Virus record (IMG/VR): IMGVR_UViG_3300034073_004354 | Location: 1-64,000 of that record | DNA from: a virus | DNA: 64,000 bases | Strand: one strand, 5' to 3' | Shown here: one piece after another, positions 1-9,900 of the stretch | Layout of the letters: each line of letters starts with the position of its first letter | Numbering within the stretch: the first letter of the stretch is position 1 | The notes under the pieces: generated by a model | Databases searched by the model: none | What the model saw: the letters and a program-made list of their open reading frames with translations, nothing else | Told to the model about the DNA's origin: nothing | Made by a program: the position numbers and the translations under genes

Positions 1-87
1 TAAGGTTTCTAATTTTTTATTCTTCATGTCCATCTTACCATACTTTAATAGCTCATCATTGCTTGGAATAATGATTTTATTAGCCAT
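1..87 (-). CDS. N-terminus of an unidentified protein (cut by window edge)
   Basis: The frame opens with ATG at 87-85 and runs open to the window edge, giving 29 residues that begin MANKIIIPSNDELLKYGKMD. A good ribosome-binding site (AAGGGG) lies about 8 nt upstream. A promoter-like region and the terminator after the capsid gene precede it, so it begins a separate transcription unit. Too little is visible to assign a function. The short lysine-rich start fits a small phage protein and shows no signal peptide. Confidence 0.6.
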   Translation of the reverse strand, partial: MANKIIIPSNDELLKYGKMDMKNKKLETL

Positions 88-121
88 TATAATACCCCTT
101 ATTCAGATAGGGAATAATTAA

Positions 122-156
122 TATTTATAGAATATAAAAAATAGTGTAAAGGTCAA
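122..156 (-). promoter_or_regulatory. Candidate promoter of the gene at 1-87
   Basis: On the minus strand a TTGACC box (156-151) is followed after 16 nt by TATTCT (134-129), a plausible sigma-70 pair. Overlapping it, 129-122 reads exactly TATAAATA, the consensus of T4-type late promoters, which need only this element. It sits about 35 nt upstream of the start codon and just after the capsid terminator, where a new promoter is expected. Which of the two readings is used cannot be decided from sequence. Confidence 0.5.
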
Positions 157-185
157 GCAGGATATAATTTTTAATATTAAAAATA

Positions 186-216
186 AAAAACCCCAGCCAA
201 AAAAGCCGGGGTTTTT
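186..216 (-). terminator. Rho-independent terminator after the major capsid gene
   Basis: Arms AAAAACCCC and GGGGTTTTT, with an extra inner GCC/GGC pairing, enclose an A-rich loop and are followed by a T-rich tail on both strands, so it could work in either direction. It lies about 20 nt beyond the stop codon of the capsid gene and closes the long virion transcription unit. Confidence 0.85.
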
Positions 217-237
217 ATTTTAGATCAACTAGTAAAG

Positions 238-1260
238 TTATTCAGAAACGAAACCGCTAGCGACACCGCGTGGGTTGACGATAGCAATACCGATGATTTC
301 TGAAACAACCCAGCCAAGCTTGAGTTGCTTTGGCTCGTCAGCAGGTAGAACTTCGATGTCCTGACGGACTGGCATTACGCCTACGAACTCTGGCTCGGCG
401 CAAGCAAATACTTGCTTTGGTGGGACGATCTTGGAGACGATGATATCGGCGCCGAAGATGTGACCATAGAGGCCGGTTTGTAGAAGTTCACGTTGGGTGA
501 CTGGATCAACCTGTGAAGCACCTTGAGCACCAGCAGATTCCCAATTGAGAATATCGGTGAATTGATTGATGTTCATGAAGTACTTAGCAGTAACGTTATC
601 CCAACGATCAATTTGGCGCTTGAGGTTAAGTAGACCAACCTTGGCTAGTTCAGTTGGGGTGTGGGTATTGTCTAGAACCTGAAGGGTGTTTTCACCACCG
701 CGTGCAGAGTCAGATGCGAAGTCCATGGCTGCGAAAACGTTGGCGTCTTCTTGTGCCTGGATTTCCTGACGTGCCTTTTGCTGGGCGCGGTCGATTACGT
801 TGAAACGACGACGCTTGACTTCGGCAATGCGGACGGTTGGGTTTGAAACAACTTCAAACTCTGGGACTGATACGCGGTCACCGAATACGCGTGATTCTGG
901 TACTGAACCATTGCTTGAAATAACAACGGCTGCTACGTCGATATCACGGTCGTAGACTGGGAGTGCGCCTTGTGGTAGAGGATCTACAACAAGAGCCTTA
1001 CGGCCAACACCCTGATAGTCTAAGTTTCTACGGATTGGGTTTGCCATAGCTTGACCGAGGGCGATCTTGCCTTCCTGGGTTGAAAGAGCCTGGTGAATCA
1101 TCTCATCTCTCTGGGTTTCAGAGAAGGATGGTGAATCAGTTAAAGATGAACTTGAAGGACTTAGTTCATCAATAATTGAGGCGTACTTGACGATTTTAGC
1201 AAGGGCTTCTTTTACAGAACCTGCGCTAAGTTCGCCTTGTTGATTAAAGATATTTGACAT
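238..1260 (-). CDS. Major capsid protein (HK97 fold, predicted)
   Basis: This 340-residue protein has the architecture of HK97-fold shell proteins. An N-terminal helical arm (about 1-75) is followed by an extended beta segment with an E-loop-like stretch near 125-150. A long charged spine-type helix comes next (about 150-180, rich in R, K, Q and E). The C-terminal A/P-domain ends in GIAIVNPRGVASGF, resembling the final strand of phage capsid proteins. It has a strong ribosome-binding site (AAGGAGA), lies at the end of the virion block and is followed by a terminator, as expected of a highly expressed protein. The N-terminal arm may be removed by the prohead protease. No homology search was possible, so the exact family is inferred. 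Confidence 0.8.
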   Translation of the reverse strand: MSNIFNQQGELSAGSVKEALAKIVKYASIIDELSPSSSSLTDSPSFSETQRDEMIHQALSTQEGKIALGQAMANPIRRNLDYQGVGRKALVVDPLPQGALPVYDRDIDVAAVVISSNGSVPESRVFGDRVSVPEFEVVSNPTVRIAEVKRRRFNVIDRAQQKARQEIQAQEDANVFAAMDFASDSARGGENTLQVLDNTHTPTELAKVGLLNLKRQIDRWDNVTAKYFMNINQFTDILNWESAGAQGASQVDPVTQRELLQTGLYGHIFGADIIVSKIVPPKQVFACAEPEFVGVMPVRQDIEVLPADEPKQLKLGWVVSEIIGIAIVNPRGVASGFVSE

Positions 1261-1284
1261 GATATTCTCCTTTTAATCCTTTAA

Positions 1285-1956
1285 TTAGGCGCAACCAACT
1301 AGGTAAAGAGCGCAGAATTCTGAAACAGTTGAAGTAGATCCTGCATAGTATGGTGGGGTTGAAACAAATGACGAATCAGTTGAGGTACCGAGTGAGTAAG
1401 CAACGTGATCAGCTTTAATTACGCCAGTTAGCTTACCACGGTCATCACCATCAGAGGTGAGTGATCCATAGACTTTGGCATTTACTGCTGGGGCGTATTC
1501 ACCAGAAACCCAAGCATCCTGGGTTACGCCATATAGACCTGGTTTGGTCCAGAGGGTGGCCTTGCCAGAACCACGAATGGTGGAAGGACCGACAACAACG
1601 GTACCTACTGATGGTGCTCCACCAATGCCAGTACCTTGACCTACGGTTGCGCCAATGATTTGACCAAACATAGTGCCGTAACCACGGCCACCGAGACCGC
1701 CAGATGAACCTTCATCAACAAGACCCCATATTGGGCGGGCACCAATTGCTGGTGGACCACCAGACATAGTATCATCTGCTTCACCTAGCATTAGGTAAAC
1801 TTGTGGACCTGGCACCTTAACATCTGCGGCGTAGCCGTCAGTAATATCTAATGCTTCAAAGGCAGCAACCTCACCGCCAACGACTAGATCAACATCATCA
1901 TCTTCTAGGTCGAATTGGCCGAGGGGCTGAATTCCTGGTTGTAGTATAATTAACAT
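1285..1956 (-). CDS. Probable capsid decoration or head-associated protein
   Basis: This is a 223-residue protein of low charge, rich in Gly, Ser, Thr and Val, with little predicted helix. It has an acidic N-terminal stretch (FDLEDDDVDL, about 15-24) and a central Gly-rich loop region (about 83-120, SSGGLGGRGYG). It ends in a hydrophobic segment with two cysteines. The composition is that of a beta-rich virion protein. Its place directly upstream of the major capsid gene, 24 nt away, suggests a decoration or head-stabilising protein. No family was recognised, and a tail or head-fibre component is possible. Confidence 0.4.
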   Translation of the reverse strand: MLIILQPGIQPLGQFDLEDDDVDLVVGGEVAAFEALDITDGYAADVKVPGPQVYLMLGEADDTMSGGPPAIGARPIWGLVDEGSSGGLGGRGYGTMFGQIIGATVGQGTGIGGAPSVGTVVVGPSTIRGSGKATLWTKPGLYGVTQDAWVSGEYAPAVNAKVYGSLTSDGDDRGKLTGVIKADHVAYSLGTSTDSSFVSTPPYYAGSTSTVSEFCALYLVGCA

Positions 1957-2016
1957 ATTCAGACTCCATTAATTTAATTTAAATTTAAATGCACCAAACA
2001 ATTTGATAACATTATT

Positions 2017-5000
2017 TTATAACTTTATTATTTCGCTCAATGCAGAATCAATAAGATCAGATTCTTGAATCAAACCTTTATCATCTGCGATTTCTGCTAA
2101 CTTAACTAGATTTTGAATAACCCAGGCGTATCTTCCTCTGAAGTTGCCTGAAGGTACGCTTTGAGCCACACCTATATTATGTCTTTGTTGCTCGATTTGA
2201 TTTTCTACAACACCACCCCTACCCATTGCATCTGCAATGTCTATGGTCTTAGGATGTGCTTTTCCAATCAATTCTGGGCCAGTCTCATCATGTAGTTCGT
2301 ATAGCATTTTATAATCAGCTTTAGTTTTGCTAGGTTTCTCATTATACATGCCCTTTAGCCCTGTAAAATAAGATTTAGCATAAGGATCTTTTTCGAGACC
2401 TGATATAGCATCCCTATAATATTGCTTTGAAAACTCGTCCGCTTTCTTTTGCATATTAAATTCTATTCCCATGTCACGGATGACACTTGATATTTCAGAA
2501 TTAGCAGTTTTTTCAAAATTTTGTGTAAAATTTTCTGCGCTCTTTCCTCTTCTCATTCTTCTTCTTTCACGCCTAGTCAATATGTCGGCAGAAAAATATT
2601 GCTGTTTGCTTCTTAATAAGTCGCTGCCCCACCTATTTCTAAACGTTGAATCTTTATATTTTTTAATTTTTCCAACAATCAAACTTTTTTTAGTTAAATC
2701 ATTTTCTAATTTTGATTTAATAAACTCAATAACATCTTTATTATTTCTGGCTCCAGACATATAAATTTGTCTTATTATAGCAAAATAATTATCGCCATCT
2801 TCTCCAGCGATACCTACGTTGCCTGGTTGTTCTGGATTTAATAAAGCCAAAGCGGCAGGTGTTTGTAAGACTCCAGAAAGTAAATCTGGTAGGGCATTTT
2901 TAAAATCAACACTCAAATTAGAAACATCATAATATTTATCAAAAATTCTAAGTGATCCTGCTGTATCTGGAGCAACTTCTGGTACCTCTGCTTCCACAGA
3001 ACCACCGCCTCTACCACCACCACCTTCATCACTTTCGGCAGCTTGACCGCCAATACCACCACCACGACCACCAGCACCACCACCAGCAAGTCCTGTTGCA
3101 GCAGGGCCTCTTTCCAAGGGTGTCTCTGATAGGCCTATTATAATTTGTGCTTTTATTCCGGATATTGTTGCTAGCAACCTTCCTATGCTTCTAACTGCCT
3201 CGTCAAAGTCGGGCTCGGTAGCTGGGTCTTCTAAGTCTTGAATTAATCCTGATTTATTATTTGCATCAACTTCTGGATACTTAGGAATTGCTTCCATCAA
3301 ATCATCAATGATTTCTAAAGCTGCTCTAACTTCTTGATCGGTTGGATTTTCTTTATTAATTTTTGTTATTGCATCTCTAGCATTATCAATTTTCTGAATT
3401 AACTCTCTAGTTTTTGTCTCACCATTAGAGCCTGCTTTAAATTTTAACTTATCTAGCGCAGCACGTGCATTATTTAAGTCTATCACTAATTTATCATAAA
3501 ATAAGTCTTTTAAAAATGGGTCTTCTTTAAATAGATTCCAAATACCATATACAGTTGCGGCAGAAACAATTAATTTAAATCCAACAACTAAAAGTGCAGC
3601 AATACCAGTAATAGCAACCCCAGCCTTAGCTGTAAAGAATGCAAAGGCTTTCACTGTTGAAGGAGATGTGTTTTTAATATCTTGTTTAGCTGATTGATCT
3701 ACGAAGCTATTGAACCAACGATTTAAAAAACCTGATGGTTGGGCAACCATACCAGTATCAGTCACGTCAAGTCCGCTAGTAGCGTTACGCCTAGTTAAAC
3801 GAAAAACTCTGGCTCCCTGACCTGTGGTTAAAAATGTATCACCTTGATTTAAAACTTCAGTTACATTTGCACCAGCGGGTAGTTCAACCATATTATAAGT
3901 TCTATTAAACCTTGCCTCAATTCCACGTTCATTTAGCATTCTTACTACATCTCTTGGCGATGTGTTTGGTGGAATTGGCCCGGAGGCTCCAGGGGCTGCT
4001 GGTACATCTGAACTTCCTGGTGGTCTTGTGGCTGGTGGTGTCGTGTTTGGATCGCTTGATGGTCTTGGGGCTGGTGGACCACCTGCATCGCTTGGTGATC
4101 TTGGGGCTGGTGCTGGTGGCCTTGACTCTGGTAAATCTTTTGCAGCTGGAAGAGCAGTGTCGGCTGAGGGTTTACTCACAATCTGACGAACTGAGTCGGT
4201 TGAAAGCGTAGCTGCGTTTGGCAGCACCGGTGCTGGAGTTACACTATTCTTAGATAACTCCAACCATCTTGTAAAAAACCCATTATCCATTGCAAACTTT
4301 GCAATGACACGTTCATGTGTTTGTATAGGTGATTCAAATGCTGTATTTAAAAAATCTTTATTTGGATGGTTATTAATTTCCTGAAAAAGTTTCTTGTATT
4401 CAGTAAAATACTCAGAAAATAAAGTTTTATGCTGTTGTATTAAAGTTTTTATCTCAGCCTCTTCTGCATCCGTAATAGTTTTCCCAGCATTAATTATTCC
4501 TTGAATTTTGGTGGCAATTTGACCTTCAAGGTTAGAAATTCTACGATAGTGATCTTGATTATTCAGGTATCTAAAATAACCATCAAATTCATTTCGTAAA
4601 GCTGTTGCAGCCGCAACATCCATACTTTGAGGCAATCTCAATAAGCTTCTTACTTCATCTAAACTTTTACCTGTTACATTTGCAATTTGATCTAATGGGA
4701 CATTATTTTTTCCTGCAAGCCTAATAAATTCATCTACTTGATTATTATTTTTATATATTGTATGAATTGCCGCTAAGTCTAATCCAGTAATATCTTTTAT
4801 TTCATCAATATTTTTGGAACTATTCTTAAATAACTCTATAGCAAGGTCATCTAAGTTTTTTCCGGTTCCAACCAAAGCTTGTTCCGCTAGTTCTTTTAAT
4901 GTTTTGCCCGCAGCTTGAGCCAGCTCAGGCGTAACCTGTTTTAACATGTTGAAAAGAAAAGTATATGATTTTTTATAAAACTTATTATTATATTTATTGA

Positions 5001-5058
5001 TAACTTTTGAATAAGCATCAAAAACTTCAGAATTATCAGATAATTTATGAATTTTCAT
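2017..5058 (-). CDS. Large virion-associated protein of unknown function with membrane-like segment
   Basis: About 1013 residues. The chosen start is the ATG at 5058, which has GAGG 6-10 nt upstream; a TTG 27 nt further out has no better signal. The first 300 residues are helical and rich in Asn, Lys and Leu, including repeated units resembling TG-K-L-DEV. A proline-rich linker (about 290-375) follows. Near 470-515 there is a long hydrophobic stretch (AGVAITGIAALLVVGFKLIV) of one or two transmembrane helices. A second helical region, a Gly-rich linker (about 660-690) and a basic C-terminal part follow. Large size, linkers and a membrane-like segment next to capsid genes suggest an internal head or ejected protein, but this is inference. 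Confidence 0.4.
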   Translation of the reverse strand: MKIHKLSDNSEVFDAYSKVINKYNNKFYKKSYTFLFNMLKQVTPELAQAAGKTLKELAEQALVGTGKNLDDLAIELFKNSSKNIDEIKDITGLDLAAIHTIYKNNNQVDEFIRLAGKNNVPLDQIANVTGKSLDEVRSLLRLPQSMDVAAATALRNEFDGYFRYLNNQDHYRRISNLEGQIATKIQGIINAGKTITDAEEAEIKTLIQQHKTLFSEYFTEYKKLFQEINNHPNKDFLNTAFESPIQTHERVIAKFAMDNGFFTRWLELSKNSVTPAPVLPNAATLSTDSVRQIVSKPSADTALPAAKDLPESRPPAPAPRSPSDAGGPPAPRPSSDPNTTPPATRPPGSSDVPAAPGASGPIPPNTSPRDVVRMLNERGIEARFNRTYNMVELPAGANVTEVLNQGDTFLTTGQGARVFRLTRRNATSGLDVTDTGMVAQPSGFLNRWFNSFVDQSAKQDIKNTSPSTVKAFAFFTAKAGVAITGIAALLVVGFKLIVSAATVYGIWNLFKEDPFLKDLFYDKLVIDLNNARAALDKLKFKAGSNGETKTRELIQKIDNARDAITKINKENPTDQEVRAALEIIDDLMEAIPKYPEVDANNKSGLIQDLEDPATEPDFDEAVRSIGRLLATISGIKAQIIIGLSETPLERGPAATGLAGGGAGGRGGGIGGQAAESDEGGGGRGGGSVEAEVPEVAPDTAGSLRIFDKYYDVSNLSVDFKNALPDLLSGVLQTPAALALLNPEQPGNVGIAGEDGDNYFAIIRQIYMSGARNNKDVIEFIKSKLENDLTKKSLIVGKIKKYKDSTFRNRWGSDLLRSKQQYFSADILTRRERRRMRRGKSAENFTQNFEKTANSEISSVIRDMGIEFNMQKKADEFSKQYYRDAISGLEKDPYAKSYFTGLKGMYNEKPSKTKADYKMLYELHDETGPELIGKAHPKTIDIADAMGRGGVVENQIEQQRHNIGVAQSVPSGNFRGRYAWVIQNLVKLAEIADDKGLIQESDLIDSALSEIIKL

Positions 5059-5059
5059 A

Positions 5060-5464
5060 TTATTCCTCAAATAGTATAGAATCAATAGTTCTTTCTATTT
5101 TGTATGCCAATTTATAATCTTTCTTATTAGCAGCATCTTCAGCTAAGGCAATTAATTCATCCAATAATTCTTTTTTTGCTTTGGCTTCCATATCTTGAAC
5201 TTTTTTGGCTTCTGCTAAAGGCTTAGGGCTATCTTTTGGCTGGTCTTTTGCCTCATCATCTTCTGATAAGTTTTGAACTTGATTATGTATTTTATTTAAG
5301 CCTTTTTCAACTTTTTCAATATTATCACTCATACCTTTAAGCTTGTTGAATGAATCTTGGGCAACCTTATTAAAATCAGAAGCTCTTCTTACCAAAGATT
5401 CTAGCTCGCACATTACTTCGCTCTTTTTCCATGACTTTCTATCCATGCTATCCCATTGAGACAT
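5060..5464 (-). CDS. Small coiled-coil virion-region protein, unknown
   Basis: 134 residues, almost entirely helical by composition, very rich in Lys, Glu, Asp, Leu and Ala. Heptad-like spacing runs from about 20 to 65 and again from 85 to 130, with a short acidic Pro-containing break (DDEAKDQPKDSPKP). A canonical AAGGAGA site precedes the ATG. Its stop codon lies 1 nt from the start of the next gene, so the two are probably translationally coupled. A scaffold- or chaperone-like partner of the large neighbour is plausible but unproven. Confidence 0.45.
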   Translation of the reverse strand: MSQWDSMDRKSWKKSEVMCELESLVRRASDFNKVAQDSFNKLKGMSDNIEKVEKGLNKIHNQVQNLSEDDEAKDQPKDSPKPLAEAKKVQDMEAKAKKELLDELIALAEDAANKKDYKLAYKIERTIDSILFEE

Positions 5465-5525
5465 TTAATTCTCCTTTACATTTTAAAGAATAATAATTAG
5501 TAATTTAAAAAATATATTAAAATTA

Positions 5526-6218
5526 CTATAACCATAAAAGTTCAAGGGTAGAGTTGGTTGAGGCAGGTGGACCAGTCACAACAGCCACGCCAGGATGGTT
5601 TTGCGTTGGTTGTTTGGTAGTAAATTTTCCATCAAGACCCACATATAGGGTGGCATTTAAAGCATAATTTTGTCTGGTGTCAAACTGATCGGTAGCATAA
5701 AAGCCTCTATTATAATGAACAGTAACTCTTCCAGTACCAACAGTAGAATCATCACCTGGCTGATTTGCTATACGATATGTGTAATTTACAACAACTTTAA
5801 AGCCATCCATAATCCCATCATTATTGCTATCATAATTTAAGGGTGTGCCAGGAGGAATAATAACTACACCATTCACTGTATTTAAAATAACAGAAATAGT
5901 TGAGGTAAAGCTACTTTGAATTATATTTGAAAATTGCAAAAATCCATAGCACTCACTTTTATTAACAACTTGACCATTTTCATCTAGTTCTGTGCTTGGG
6001 GCATTTATTTCAACAACTTCGTCTATTTGATTTTTTGTAAAGGCCTTTGTTCTAACATCATCAATCATTCCAATTGGTGCGGTTCCATCACTAACACCAC
6101 AAACAATGTCATTACCAATAATTTTAAGTTGTGCAATCATCCCTGGTTCAAATTCTGCAGTAGGGTCTAATGGAAAGCTAACAGGTAAGGAAGTTCCAGT
6201 ATGTACGATTCTTAACAT
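5526..6218 (-). CDS. Predicted beta-rich structural protein, unknown
   Basis: 230 residues rich in Thr, Val, Asn and Gly with alternating hydrophobic strands throughout. The N-terminal part (HTGTSLPVSFPLDP, MIAQLKIIGNDIVCGVSDGTAPIGMIDDVR) resembles small phage virion proteins that fold as beta barrels. The second half contains NYDSNNDGIMDGFKV, a DxNxDG-type loop similar to calcium-binding dockerin or EF-like loops. It lies between a terminator and the coiled-coil gene. It could be a head decoration or tail protein. Confidence 0.4.
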   Translation of the reverse strand: MLRIVHTGTSLPVSFPLDPTAEFEPGMIAQLKIIGNDIVCGVSDGTAPIGMIDDVRTKAFTKNQIDEVVEINAPSTELDENGQVVNKSECYGFLQFSNIIQSSFTSTISVILNTVNGVVIIPPGTPLNYDSNNDGIMDGFKVVVNYTYRIANQPGDDSTVGTGRVTVHYNRGFYATDQFDTRQNYALNATLYVGLDGKFTTKQPTQNHPGVAVVTGPPASTNSTLELLWL

Positions 6219-6245
6219 TTAATCCTCTTATATATAATTAATTAA

Positions 6246-6270
6246 AAGGGGGAGCTTTTACTCCCCCTTC
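6246..6270 (-). terminator. Rho-independent terminator between two virion genes
   Basis: A GC-rich perfect stem (AAGGGGGAG paired with CTCCCCCTT, loop TAAAAG) is followed by TTAATTAATT on the minus strand. It lies just after the stop of the gene at 6296-6961 and only about 30 nt before the next start. The T-run is short, so read-through is likely. The only promoter-like element after it is TATATATAAG (about 6223-6233), similar to a T4 late box. Confidence 0.75.
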
Positions 6271-6295
6271 TTTATACGTAAATTATATTAGACAA

Positions 6296-6961
6296 TTAGC
6301 CTTTTTTGATATTTCTTATGGTGGCTAGAATAACGTCTCCAGTCATTCTGTCGCCTTCTGCATAAGATTCTTTGGCCATCTTTTTAAGTCCAACAATAAC
6401 TTGCTCTTGCTGCGCAGCTTTAAAAATTGCTTCCTCTTTGATTTCTTTTGCGGTTGCCAATACCATATCGGCAGCAAAACCTTTTCCATCAACTCTGAGG
6501 TCTTTTGCAATTTTTGAAAGTTCAGCTAAGACATAAGATGATTTTGCATCTAGTGCTGGGGACATAGGATGTGCAGGCATGTTTGGTTTGGCATCTTTTG
6601 CATAAGAACCATCACCGCAGTTGGAGCAACCATCTTTAGCCTTACAGTCATAAGCCATATCATGAACTTTATTACAATTTGGACAAGATTTTTCGTCCTT
6701 GGCCATACAATCATAAGCCATGTCATGGACTTTATTGCACTTAGCGCATTTATCATCTTTGATATAAGACTTAAGCTGATCTAATACCTGGTCCATACTT
6801 CTATTTACGTCTGGACCAGTATCCTTATTGTCTTTGACCAAAAAGTCACTGGCTTTAAAGTCTTTAGCTTCCGATGCTTTTTTCTTTAGGCTGTTGAGTT
6901 GTTCCATAGTTTTTTTAAAACTTTTGGCCAACTCATCACCAGCGTATTTGTTTCCAAACAT
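6296..6961 (-). CDS. Virion-region protein with duplicated Cys-His metal-binding repeats
   Basis: 221 residues. The helical, Lys-rich N-terminus (1-70) is followed by a short metal-site region at about 75-125 holding CAKCNKVHDMAYDC, then CPNCNKVHDMAYDC, then CSNCGDG. This is a tandem duplication of a CxxC-NKVHDMAYDC unit plus a half copy, with ligands suited to zinc. The C-terminal 85 residues are helical (repeats of KIAKDLR / KKMAKES / ATIRNIKKG type). It sits between the protease-scaffold gene and a terminator, so a core or scaffold-associated role is plausible. No family was recognised. Confidence 0.5.
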   Translation of the reverse strand: MFGNKYAGDELAKSFKKTMEQLNSLKKKASEAKDFKASDFLVKDNKDTGPDVNRSMDQVLDQLKSYIKDDKCAKCNKVHDMAYDCMAKDEKSCPNCNKVHDMAYDCKAKDGCSNCGDGSYAKDAKPNMPAHPMSPALDAKSSYVLAELSKIAKDLRVDGKGFAADMVLATAKEIKEEAIFKAAQQEQVIVGLKKMAKESYAEGDRMTGDVILATIRNIKKG

Positions 6962-6970
6962 TGTAACTCC

Positions 6971-9900
6971 TTATTCCCAAAGAGAAGCTAAAGTTTTTGC
7001 ATCAAGTTTGCCACTCTTCTGGCTTGACTGTTCACCATCTTCAGTTAATCCAATATTTAGACCAGAAACATCTGCGGCAACCTTTACCTGTGAAGAACCC
7101 TGGAAATTTGCAACGCTTCTTTTGAAAGCTTCGAAGGCTTTATCATCAAACTCCATCATAACATCAACTTGTCTATCAAGAGCTGGTCTGGATGGGGCAA
7201 GCATTCCTTTTCTCTGCATTTCCATGGCAACATTGTAAGCTCTACGTAGCTTGATTCTGTAAGCCTCTCTTTCTTCTTCGGCTTTCTTATTCATGAAAGC
7301 TTCGGACATTCTAGCTTCTACCTTGCTAACCATACTGTGTGGATCTTTTGAATCTTTTGCTTCATTCATTTTTCCATGTGATTCACCTTCAGCAACGTGT
7401 CTTGCTGCGCTGGAATAATCATCGTGTAGTGAAACTTCTTCATTTCCTACACTTGGTGAAGATAGGTTACCAGTAGGTGCTTTTTCTGCAATGGCTCTTG
7501 CATCGGTCTTGGTTACGCCAGAGATTGGAGCATTTTCCATCATGCCTTCGCCATCATGTGCTTCATTTTCTGCGGAAGCTTTCTTGCCCTTAGCCTTTGG
7601 CTCTGGTTCAGACTTGGATTTTGCCTTTGCTTTTGGCTTGACATCTTCCTCTGCTTCTTCCATTTTCTTGCCTTTGGCCTTGGACTTACCCTTCATTTCT
7701 TTTTCAACCATTTTCTTGCGAGCTTCTTTCAAGATTGCAAAGCGGCGTTGTTGTCTTAGCTCTAAGGCGCTAGCAACTAGTTCTGATTCTTCAGTGGCTA
7801 CTGTGGCAGTCTTTTCTACTTGTGCTGAAGCAACCTTCTGTGATGAATCTTTTTGGCTTGATGATTTCTTTACCATAGCATCTGATAAAGTGTTAGCCAT
7901 GCTAACAAGTGAACGGGCTTGTCCAACGATGGTGCTATAATCATTTAAAGCATCAGAAGCAAGAACGTGAAGTTCTTTCTTTTGAGTTGGGGTTAGAACA
8001 GAATATCTGTCGTAAGTTTCACTTAGAAGTGCAAGCTCATCAGCAGACTCTTGTGATTCTGCAAGTGCAATCTTTAATTCGTTAACAAGTTTTCTTGATA
8101 AAGAAACCATCTTATCAGCGCTTTCTGATTCCTTGCTCTCGCCAAGGCTTTCACCGACGTTAACATTGACATCAACCTTGTCACCCTTGCCAACAAGCTT
8201 CTGTACTGCATCTCTGATCTCAGATGATTTTTCTTCAATATCATCTAGAGCATCATTGATAACTTGCTGTGGTGAGGTTTCTTCTTCCTCGGCACTTGGC
8301 TCGCCGCCTGCTTCACCGCCGAGTCCAAGGTCGTCCATGCCCATTCCCATGCCCATATCACCGGCTGGTGGTGGCATTGGGGCACCTGCGGGGGCTGGTG
8401 GTGCTGGAGGTGGAGGAGGTGCTGCCTGTGCAGTCTTGGTTAGTAGCTTGCCAACGTACTCAAGGCCATTTTGACGAATCTGGGCTACAACTTCGCGTGC
8501 ATAATCTTTGCTGGTAATCCAATCCCAATTTTCATTTAGCTTAGGACCGAAAATATCTTTTGCGGTGGCGGCAATAACTAGCTTGTTACCAGAGTAAACT
8601 TCAAAACAAGAAGCGGCTTTGTTAATGCTTCCATCAGCGGCTACCTTTTGCTTAAACTTGGTAGAAAGTGTTGGGCCATTGTACTTGGCTCTCTTGAGGT
8701 GTTCTTTTACTTTTTCATCACCTGGGAACATACCCTTCTCACCACCCATTGACTTGGTTTGGTGCATTTGCTTATCATTTTCCCAGAACTTGTGATAGTC
8801 TTGTGATTTGAAGGTTGATGGTTCTGGAGCAGAATCAGAACCGCCTTGGAAGTAAGCAATCTTCTTTCCATCAAGATTGGATTGAGCTCTAAGTAACTTT
8901 TCTTTTAGCTCTTTATCTTTTGGAAACATTCCTTTGTCGCCGCCCATGGAAGCATCTTGCTCCATCTGCTTGTCATGTTCACGGACTTGCTTATAATCCT
9001 GTGACTTAAAGGTTGCTGGTTCGATTTCTTTGCCTTCGCCGCCCTGTGGATAGGCTAAGCGGCGGCGAAGTGCTGCACGTTTACGTAGTCTAGACTCGTT
9101 CATTATTTCCTCCATTATGGAATTTATTTTATCTAAGTTATTTAATTTCGAAGTTACAGCTGGAAGTGGACTCACACCAAGTAAATCATCTGTATTATTA
9201 AAAGGATCTTCTGTTTCATTATTACCAGCAATTAATGCACCTGCTGCGCCATTGCTAGCAAAATCTAAGCCTGGCTTTACTTCTGGAATAGATTCGCCGC
9301 TAGTAGCAGATTCTTGCTGTGGTGGTTTTTCACCTGCTCCAGCCAAGATATCTTTAATTGCTTTTTTAAGTGCAGGATCATCTATATTTTCTGCAACAGC
9401 CCTTGCCGCATCAGGATTTTGTGAAATATCTCCTATTGCTTCTGCAACATTTCTAAGATCAGTTGGGTTTACAGAAGGCACATCTACCCTAGCTACCTTT
9501 GTAAAACCATTGGTGTTGAGATATCCACGAATAATTCTTTCGCGCTGATCTAAAGAACAACCATTAGGTCCACAAACAGAGTTTAATAAAATATCTAAAT
9601 CATTTGCAGTTTCTACAGAAAGATCTTTTAACATAGTATTGGTATCAAAACCATAAGACTTAAGTTCTTCATCATGCTTTTTAATTGAAGCAAAGCAGCG
9701 CAATAAAATAGCGCCAGGTTCTGCTGGCTGAACTACCAAGCTGTATTCGATAGGATTTAAGCCAACGTTAATTTCACCCCAAGCCTGTTTGTTGGTAATA
9801 TGATTGCAATATTCCTTAGGTGTAGTGGCTTTTTGACCGCATTCTGTACAGATAGAAGTAGAAACTGCGGTACCCATAGAGCCATAACGTACAATTCCAG

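Noticed and set aside
3912-4211. Two overlapping plus-strand frames in the proline-rich linker of the 1013-residue protein
   Set aside because: Low-complexity complement of Pro/Gly codons, giving Leu/Val or Gly/Ala runs; no start signal.
7491-8517. Plus-strand frames opposite the scaffold gene (up to about 149 codons)
   Set aside because: They are mirror images of Lys/Glu/Ala-rich helices, with Ser/Phe/Leu-rich composition and no ribosome-binding site. Shadows of the real gene.
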